Source of the DNA: Pseudevernia furfuracea
Lineage: Eukaryota; Ascomycota; Lecanoromycetes; Lecanorales; Parmeliaceae
NCBI GenBank assembly: GCA_022315425.1
Contig: JAIUPT010000033.1
Coordinates: 372,001-436,000, forward strand
Length of the DNA stretch: 64,000 nt
Direction: 5' to 3'
Shown: one piece after another, positions 56,595-64,000 of the stretch
Numbering within the stretch: the first letter of the stretch is position 1
Layout: every line of letters starts with the position of its first letter
Position numbers and translations under genes: made by a program
Notes under the pieces: model-generated
What the model was told of the DNA's origin: nothing
Seen by the model: only the letters and a program-made list of their open reading frames with translations
The model's database searches: none

Positions 56595-58956
56595 TCACTC
56601 TTCCGACCATATCTTGTTGTATTCAGGCATTCGCTCCTGGAATTGTCTCACAACCTGAGAATAGAAAACCTTCTGCACACGCGGATCGTCCAGGGTATAC
56701 TCATCCAGGCCCAGACCAAAGTCACAGTCTAAACACATTCGTATAATGCGACCATAAAGTGTACCCAGTTCGCGCCCAGCACGCCTCTTGAGCAACATCA
56801 ATTGTTGCAAATCGGCAGCGCCATCAAGCGTGGAATCCACGATAAGGCTTTCGATCGTGTCTTCAAATTCAATCTCCAGCAGGACCACGCCAAGGCAGTA
56901 GAGCATCTCATTTTTGATCCACCCATCTCTTGACAGCGAGCTTTTCTCGGAAGCTTTTCCTTTGTGTCGCTGGAATGAGTGCAGGTGCGGCGCTTTTAGC
57001 GACCCTTGCCGCCCTTGGTCGTCAGAACCAAAGAAGAGGATATCGTCGCTTTTGAGCTCGCTTTGGAGCCAAGGCGTAGAATGATATAGCAGCACTGCTA
57101 GCGATAGAGCGCCTGCCAATCTCCATTTGTCAGGCTTTGGCAAGTTTTGCTGCCGGCGATGGCTAGCTATCATCTTTGATAGAGACATAGTCCCACCGCC
57201 GAAGGTTGAGGGCGCAGCTTACCGGGTGTAGACCATGTACCTGTCTGTGCCGGCACCGGGGAGGTAGCCTATGCAAACATTGCTATCAATTCCACTTCTC
57301 GACGTCTCCAAAATGCATAGGCAGAGGTCTGAAACAGATCCCAGATCCGGCACCGGCGGTTCAGCCGGCTTCTTGGGTTGGGGCCTTACGGGTAAGCTGT
57401 CTTGCGATGCTACGGTTGACTTCAATACGTTGGTCGGAGTTTTGCTTGACTCGGCATGTTGCCCCTTGAATTTCTTGAGAAGCCCACGAAACCCGGACGT
57501 CCGGCTTGCTTTCTCCTTTTCCTTCCTATCAAGCCCGGCTGATGTTTGTCTATGTATTTGCCCGGGCCTGAACTCTTGGGGATCTTCTGGCTCGTTGAAG
57601 CGCACTGTCGTCTTACCAACCTTGCCAGCAATGGTTGTCGCTTCAACGGTCGACTCGATCGCGAGTAGTACGGGATTCTGCTTCTCGTTCTAGGTCAGAA
57701 AGACCCATTTGAATAATTGTTTCCCCAAACATGGCTTATAAGCTAGAGCGCAATACCGAAAGGGGTGAAGACACTCTAAAATGACATACCTGGAACCCTG
57801 GAGTGGGCTTATCGACGTCCCAATACGTCAGTGCCATATCAAAGGACATCTTCGGTGGAACATCGAGGTACAACTCGGAAGTTTCGAGACACAGACGGAG
57901 ATTAGCAGAGTGATCCGCCTGGTACACTCAGAGTCAGCATCAAACTTTTGAGTACGAACACTGGAGTCGCAGGACATATTCTAAGAGTGAGTTTTGGGTA
58001 AATAACCATGATATCACCATAGAAACACATCTAGAGAGTCCAAAGAGAGCATCAAATAGGAAGAAGGACCCTGGAAACTGCCTTACGTGGGTTGGACATG
58101 ACCACAATTTTACCAAGTGATGATGCAAGGTCTTCGAAGCGGCACGTAGCTTTTGGATCTTATCGAGGGATTTGTCGTTTGTTTGCTCATCTCGTGGTGT
58201 CTGAGGAGGAGTCCACGATGCATTGAAACGAACGATTTGCTGAGATATGGCCAGAAACGCTTGATTGCGGTGACCTAGCATGATTCGGAGTCAGCATTAC
58301 GTTCTTTAAAAGGGACTTTGGGCAGCAAAATCGGTTTTGGGTCTCGGATAAGAACCCATGACCCGACTCTGGGAAATGCTTCCATTTTCCAAAAACGATA
58401 TCAATAATGGGAGGATGCCTCTGAGAAGTGACTTACGCAAGTCGTTGATTTTCTCATTCAAGGAGTCTTTCTTCAGACCAAGCTTCATCTTTTGCTTGAC
58501 ATGAGATTTCCATGCCTTTAAGTCGATAGGTTCCTCCTCTGTTCTCGAGGGTCTCGATAGCCCTTCAGGAAGATGCTTGGTTTCCTCGTGAATCTCATCC
58601 AGCGAGGTTTTGATCAGCTGCAAAATATCCCTGAGCTGTCCATAATGGGGACCAATAGTACTTGAAACATTAAGATCCAGGCTCCGGTCCTGTTTGATCA
58701 CACTCCGGAGATTATGAGAAGGATCTTTGAGCATGTCTTCCAGTTCATGACCATCCACGAACCGGCACAAAATCCATATACATTCATTCTGGAAGATGTC
58801 TCGTTGGACATTGAGCTCGGTCGTAAACGTTTTCAGAGCCTTTGAGTATTGACGGTATGTGATAATGGGACCAACGATCTTCTCATAATCCTCTATGGCG
58901 GTGATGATAAGTGGTAGGATTCCGAAGACAACGCCGACGATCTCGAATCCTGACAT
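56595..58956 (-). CDS. DUF7580-domain protein
   Basis: Five exons (58956-58437, 58274-58087, 57918-57790, 57689-57223, 57162-56595) give 623 residues. All four splice phases agree. The N-terminus MSGFEIVGVVFGILPLIITAIEDY is the hydrophobic helix typical of this fungal family. C..HADHSANLRL lies mid-protein. The DUF7580 C-terminal half has LAVLLYHSTPWLQ, DDILFF, WIKNEMLYCLGVVLLEIEF and CLDCDFGLGLDEY. The C-terminal half loosely resembles a kinase-like fold lacking the usual catalytic motifs. The last intron (57222-57163) uses a CTAG acceptor without an obvious branch point; a start at 57188 for a shorter protein is the alternative. Introns 1 and 2 (161 and 168 bases) are long for this window. 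Function is unknown. Confidence 0.85.
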
Positions 58957-59627
58957 AGTGAATAAATATGTGGGAGGGGACACCTTTGATCTCGAACAAA
59001 TTACGTTGTACGGCCTGGAATGGCGTAGTACAGCAGATTGGGTATCGAAACGAACAACGGTCCTTGGGTGCCAGTGTAGTGGACTCGAGCATCAAATTGG
59101 CCTTGATGCCAATGACAGACAACGTCTTTGATCTCTCATACCTCGCCCTTGTGATATTCGGGGGTTGAAGTCATTATCTTGACGTGATGCCTGACAGACC
59201 AACTCTTTTTTGATTTTGAGTCGACCCCGCCGTATTTGGCCCCCACAGGCTACCTATGTACCTATCTGGGTAGTTTCTGGCTAGATCTAGTGTACCACTA
59301 GGATCAACTATTATCTGTCAAAATTTGGTTCTCAGCTATGACATTGCGCTTGTCGGCTATCAAATAAGGTTCCCAGCCACTTGTTGGAAGGATACAAATA
59401 CTGGTCCAGGGGAGTCCTGAGATAGAATAATTCAAGCATTCTACACATCACATACCTGAATTTTGACATTATCCGCTCTAACAAGCGTATTCTAAGAACC
59501 CCGCCATGATATTGGGCCAGTCTATGAAAGAGTCTGAGGACTCTGTATCGAATCAAATACATCAGAGAATTTCCCCTTACTTGTTGTATGGTTCGTGATT
59601 CACAGCTGAGCCTAGAAGATAGACGAA
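58957..59627. promoter_or_regulatory. bidirectional intergenic region with MITE copy C
   Basis: This 671-base stretch separates the divergent DUF7580 and kinase-fusion genes and must hold both promoters. The MITE at 59316-59468 occupies the half nearer the fusion gene, its edge 159 bases from that gene's ATG. No other feature was seen. Confidence 0.55.
59316..59468 (-). mobile_element. short TIR transposon (MITE), copy C
   Basis: This 153-base element starts TGTCAAAATTTGG and ends CCTGAATTTTGACA on the plus strand, with TTATC directly repeated at both sides (59311-59315 and 59469-59473). In the reverse orientation it is nearly identical to copy A. Its intact termini and duplication suggest a relatively recent insertion. 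Confidence 0.88.
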
Positions 59628-62600
59628 GTGATGGAAGCAGAGCTCTCTAGCGAAGTCGGAGCCGTTGGCCGGCTGTTCAAGAGCTGCGTTGATCTATATT
59701 GGGCGCTATTGCAAAGGATTCTTGTTCTGAAGTTCAAAGACCGGCAAAAAGAGGCGTTGCGAGACGTGTTTGGGAAATTCTACTTTTGGGGCGATGGCTT
59801 CTACCCTTTCGAAGGACGGCTCGATGAGATTTTGGTCAACTCGAGCAGGCTCAGAAATCGAGTTCTTGCCGTACTTGTTGAGATTGGGGAGATCCTTTGC
59901 AGTGAGAGAACAGGTACGTAGAATTTCAGGCGTGAAACACCTATGGTGGACCTCCTCAACATCCCTAATGGACATTACTTACCTCGAAATATTTGAACTC
60001 GACCTACTTACAGTAGGTCTATGTAGGTCTCTTCGCGCTGGTCGGTAAGATCTTCGATGATGACAAACTCAATGGCCAGCGTCAGGAAGTTCGTGCCCTC
60101 ATTGAGGGTGTCCAAGAGAGTCTCGAAGATACTGCTAGCAGCGATAGTGACATTGGATCAGACGCCAGTGATCCAGGTAATCGACTAGAAGAGATTATCA
60201 GCGATTTGCGATCTCGGTATGTACTCTTTCGGGGTTAATTATCCTACTTTGAATCATGTCTTGGGCCGCATCGAGATGTCTTGAGAGCACCCTGTGACTT
60301 TTACCCATTTGTAATCCTGCCGGAGATTTCTTACGACCCACAATCGCCGTCCGAATCGGACGTTACTGATTTGGGAGTGCTTGTAGTAACCAATGCCTTA
60401 TCGACCTCAGTAGCTCCCTCGAGCGCCCAGCTGCTGATGCGAATCTGGAGGAATCACAGGCCATCACCCGTAAGGCCGCCTTCAAGGTAACTGGACCAGC
60501 GGAAATCTGGACCCGAAAAGTGATAGATAGTTACCCGGAGATCAAAGCCACGCTCGCTGAGCGCTTGGGTGAAGCTAATTGGAACAGATATCAGAGGGTT
60601 TCAAAAATGTTGAATGATGCGGAACCGGTCGAGAATGACAGCGAAATTGAAGATACTGATGATGAAGGCGATGGGTTAGGAGATCTTCCAGACTTCACGG
60701 AGACTACCAAATCAAGCGCAGACCCAAGTTCCATTTTCAGCTCTGTAGGTAGGCAGACCAACACTACAGGCACGTCCTTCTCAAACAATGCCTTCGATTA
60801 TGCATTCCCTGTTGCTAGGAAGCGGCGTGTAGCCAAAGATCTCAAGTCCCAGGCAACTTACACCTCAGTTATGACCAATGACCAAGGAGAAAGAGGCTGG
60901 CTGAAGATACCAGCCATGCCAAAGGCAGTTGAACTGGGCAAGACTTTTCGCTGCACAGTCTGTGGAGATAGGCAGAAAGACATCATCAGTCAAACGGAGT
61001 GGAAGAAACATGTTTTCACAGATCTGCAACCTTACATCTGTACATTCCAATACTGTAAAGGCGGAATAGCATCCTTCGCGACCCGCAAAGCCTGGGCTGA
61101 TCATGAATTCTCTGTACACCGCACGACGAAAATCTGGACTTGCAACGATTGCGCAGCTCGATTCTCCGAGAAGGCTTCATATCGCGAGCACGCTTACAGT
61201 AACCACGGCAATGTCTTGATGAGGAACCAGCTAGAGGCCTTGGTAAATTCTGCGGAGACGCGGGTCGGTATCAGTGAAGACAACTCATGCCCTTTCTGCT
61301 CGGAAAATCCGGGCACTAAGAGTCGAGATTTTGCAATGCATGTCGGTAGGCATATGGAAGAGGTTGCATTGGCAGTCCTCCCTCAAGATTCCGAATTCGA
61401 GGATGATCAAGGCTCAGCGGGCTCCTCCAGTGACTCTTCGAGCCTGAAAGACGGGCTTGACGATCCCCACGGAGGTTTGGCTCCACCCATCATTGAGGGC
61501 TTGGAAAAAAGCAATTTTTCGGATTACGATGCTCAAATGTTTTGTGCCCTCAACTTATACGTACTAGATTCTGAAGGGCAGCAACTAAGTCATAAAATGA
61601 TTTGTGACATCGTTGGCGTGACACCTAAGGACCCAAATGGCTACACAATACCTTTGGGCGTGATAGCATCTTATATCATGACGCATCGGCCGGGGGTGTA
61701 CTCAGATGTCACCACAAGACTAAAAGACTTTTGGGAACCTAAAGCAAAGGAGGTTTATGCGCAATGGCCGCAGCCAGAAACCCGCTGGGCTCTAGGGTCT
61801 CGCACAGGTATCGGAGACTTCAACCTTTTAGCCACAATTGGCAAAGGCAACTTCTCGAAGGTTCTGCTGGCAGAAAAAAAGGGTTCTAAGAAACTGTTCG
61901 CAATCAAAGTCATCAAGAAGGAGTTCATAATAGAGAACGACGAAGTGTCAAGCGTGTGGGTAGAGAAGAGCGTGTTTCTGAAGGCAACGCGGGACCAACA
62001 TCCCTTCATTTTACATTTACAGGCAGCCTTCCAAACAGAGACTAGGCTGTATTTCGTGATGGAGTATGTCAGTGGTGGAGACTTGATGTTACATATACAA
62101 CGTGGGCAATTTGGCACAAACAGATCGCAGTAAGTATACTTCTCTGGCGTATCGCGATGACCACCCAGAGTATTGAGCCTGGCGACGAGCCTGGCGACAT
62201 TCATCTAACGGTCTCGTTAGATTCTACGCAGCCGAAGTGTGCCTAGCTTTGAAATGGTTTCATGAGCAACATATCTTGTATCGGGATGTCAAGCTAGACA
62301 ACGTACTGCTTTGTGAAGATGGTCACATAAAAATCACCGATTTTGGGCTATGCAAAGAGTCTATGCTTTATGGTACTCGGACTTTCTGCGGCACGCCCGA
62401 GTTTATGGCACCCGAGGTAAGCGATCCGACTGCAACGATCTACCGCGTCTGTGTAGATTCACAGATTAATCGATGTCTTAGATTCTTTTGGACAAGAAAT
62501 ATGGTCTACCAATAGACTGGTGGGCATTCGGTGTCCTCGTCTATCAGATGCTTGTACAGTTATCCCCCTTCCGCGGTGAAAATAAAGATGAGATCTATGA

Positions 62601-63016
62601 CGCAATCCTAAGTGACGAGCCATTGTATCCAATCGGCATGCCAAGGGACTCTACCACGCTCATCCAGCAATTGCTCGTCCGCGAGCCAGAACAGAGGTTG
62701 GGATCTGGCCCTGAAGACGCGCTCGAAGTTATGCGGCATCCGTTCTTCAAGGGAATCGATTGGGACGATCTATACCGCAAGAGGACCCCTGTGCCTTTTC
62801 TCCCACAATTACAATCGGACAAGGATGTCAGCAATTTCGACAATGAGTTCACGAGTGTCACCCCTATGTTGACACCGGTGCACTCAGGTGAGTCGTCAAA
62901 TATATGGCGTTTATTGCTCTAGAGTGAACCCACGGCTAACGCTCCTCTTTTCCCCAGTGCTTACTGAAACTATGCAAAAAGAGTTTCAGGGATTCTCAGT
63001 TGTCGTCCGGCCATGA
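59628..63016 (+). CDS. acuF-like C2H2 zinc-finger protein fused to a PKC-type kinase
   Basis: Six exons (59628-59913, 60027-60216, 60387-62129, 62221-62416, 62482-62887, 62958-63016), all phase-consistent, give 959 residues. Residues 1-160 match the helical N-terminus of fungal acuF-type proteins. Fingers at about 347-481 include CTVCGD, PYICTFQYCKGG, WTCNDCAARF and CPFC...HVGRH. A linker (500-640) follows, then an AGC kinase closest to fungal Pkc1: IGKGNFSKV (644), AIK Lys666, MEYVSGGDLMLHIQRGQFGT, YRDVKLDN (Asp762), DFG (780), TFCGTPEFMAPE with activation-loop Thr794, WDDLYRK, the turn motif LTPV and the hydrophobic motif FQGFSV. All catalytic residues are present. It lacks the HR1, C2 and C1 domains of Pkc1. 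The main doubt is whether annotation elsewhere splits it. ATG 59631 is equally possible. Confidence 0.85.
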
Positions 63017-64000
63017 CGAATAAAGTCTTGATACCGAGATTGCAGTTAGCCCAAATCTACGGAGATGCAGCTTTTGAGCCTCGCAAAGACAGCCCCGCTC
63101 TTTAGCCCGGACGGAAGCCCAGCGGCGGCTGTAGGGGCCTTTTTAGATACTGTATAAAGAGTAGATAGATCTGACAACAGGAGAAGTTGAGCCTGCTGGG
63201 CAGTCGGCTAAGCTGCAGCCAACATAGCTATCCAAGAGCAGCTTCAGCGTACATTGAAAGCGACGGGTCATTTGACGCCGCACCTGAAGAATACGGATGT
63301 TTCGATCGCTGAAAGGTGTTCCACACGTTCAACAACAATACAAATCATGCGCGAGCTCAACCGGATCCGAATTTCCTCACCCACAGCGAATGACTTCAGG
63401 CGGCCTAAAAGGTAAATCGTTCAGACCTACCTACCTTAGTCCTTACATTGCGCCAGCCCTACGCTCGTACCTCGCTTCGGGGACCAATCATGTCGCAGGC
63501 TCATTAGGTACGAGAGACCCCATCTCGAGGCCATGCGCTATTAAGGCTAAAAGTTTTCGCCCTACTGAGATGCGGGCAATAATGATTGAAGCTGTCAGCG
63601 CAGTGGGCGCGGCTTTGATTCTAGCGTATGGAAGCTATTATATCGAGCTTGCGAGAAGAGCCCCTCCGGCAGAAGCACCCGGAGGGAGGGCAAACAAACC
63701 ACTCTGATCATAGGGGGGCCCTCCGAGGGCTGTGCGAGAGCCCTTGGAGAGCTTCCGGAGGTTAAAGGGGTTCCGGGGTCTCCAAATAGTAGTAAGATAC
63801 TCTTCTCACTGTCTCGGCAAGCTTTTCACTACTGGGTAGCCGCGCCCCCAGCAGTGAGCACATAATGTTCATCCCTGAGTGTTGCACTACTCGGCCTTTA
63901 TGCGTCTAAGATCCTACGTCTCGTCTCCCGCACGCCTCGCTCGTCGACCGAGATTCAGACAAGAAACCGAGATTTTTCAGTCCTTACGATTCTCTTGCTA
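63017..64000. other. 3' flank with GC-rich hairpins
   Basis: No supported gene to the window end. The frame at 63297-63707 ends in a hydrophobic segment (AVSAVGAALILAYGSYYI) but lacks homology and is not called. Two adjacent inverted repeats at about 63662-63686 and 63721-63749 can form hairpins (stems of 8 and 11 pairs). Confidence 0.4.

Noticed and set aside
63297..63707. 136-codon frame near the window end with a hydrophobic tail
   Set aside because: No recognisable domain, low-complexity flanks and no splice or context support.

Overview
The window comes from a filamentous ascomycete (Pezizomycotina). Genes are interrupted by short introns of about 43-170 bases with GT..AG ends, often with a CTRAC-like branch point. 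Several families are largely restricted to filamentous fungi: fungal rhodopsin-domain, 2EXR, DUF7730, DUF7580, LysM, and the acuF-type C2H2 family. Transposon copies carry the transition-only decay expected of repeat-induced point mutation (RIP). I cannot name the species. No virus, toxin operon, CRISPR array, rRNA or convincing intact tRNA was seen.

Layout. 0.5-12.3 kb is ordinary genic DNA: a P-loop sulfotransferase-like gene, ribosomal protein uL16 (RPL10), a Frag1/Sfk1-type membrane protein, a cytochrome P450, a serine/arginine-rich unknown, and a secreted LysM protein bracketed by two copies of a short inverted-repeat transposon. 12.69-24.07 kb is an AT-rich block with a clear nested structure. 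A Mutator-like (MULE) DNA transposon with long terminal inverted repeats and an 8-base target duplication was interrupted, inside its transposase gene, by a Ty3/gypsy chromovirus with two LTRs and a 5-base target duplication. Both were then mutated. 24.3-31.5 kb holds a 2EXR protein, a PLP-dependent diaminopropionate ammonia-lyase, a rhodopsin-domain receptor-like protein with a broken partial copy behind it, and a small cysteine-rich secreted protein. 31.6-36.8 kb is repeat-rich and carries a decayed kinase-TPR gene. 36.8-46.8 kb is genic: 5-oxoprolinase, a secreted unknown, a DUF7730 protein and protein disulfide isomerase. 46.8-52.0 kb is gene-poor and rich in microsatellites. 52.0-63.0 kb is accessory: an acidic-N-terminus protein with two RNxxxHR motifs, gene relics, a five-exon DUF7580 protein, and a six-exon fusion gene.

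The most unusual item is 59628-63016. An acuF-like N-terminal and C2H2 zinc-finger protein is joined, in one continuous splice-consistent frame, to a full protein-kinase-C-type catalytic domain without the C1, C2 and HR1 regions of fungal Pkc1. It is divergently transcribed from the DUF7580 gene, and the shared intergenic region carries a third copy of the short transposon with a perfect target duplication. Genes are mostly monocistronic and functionally unrelated; housekeeping functions (ribosome, glutathione cycle, ER folding) are interspersed with lineage-specific secreted and regulatory proteins.
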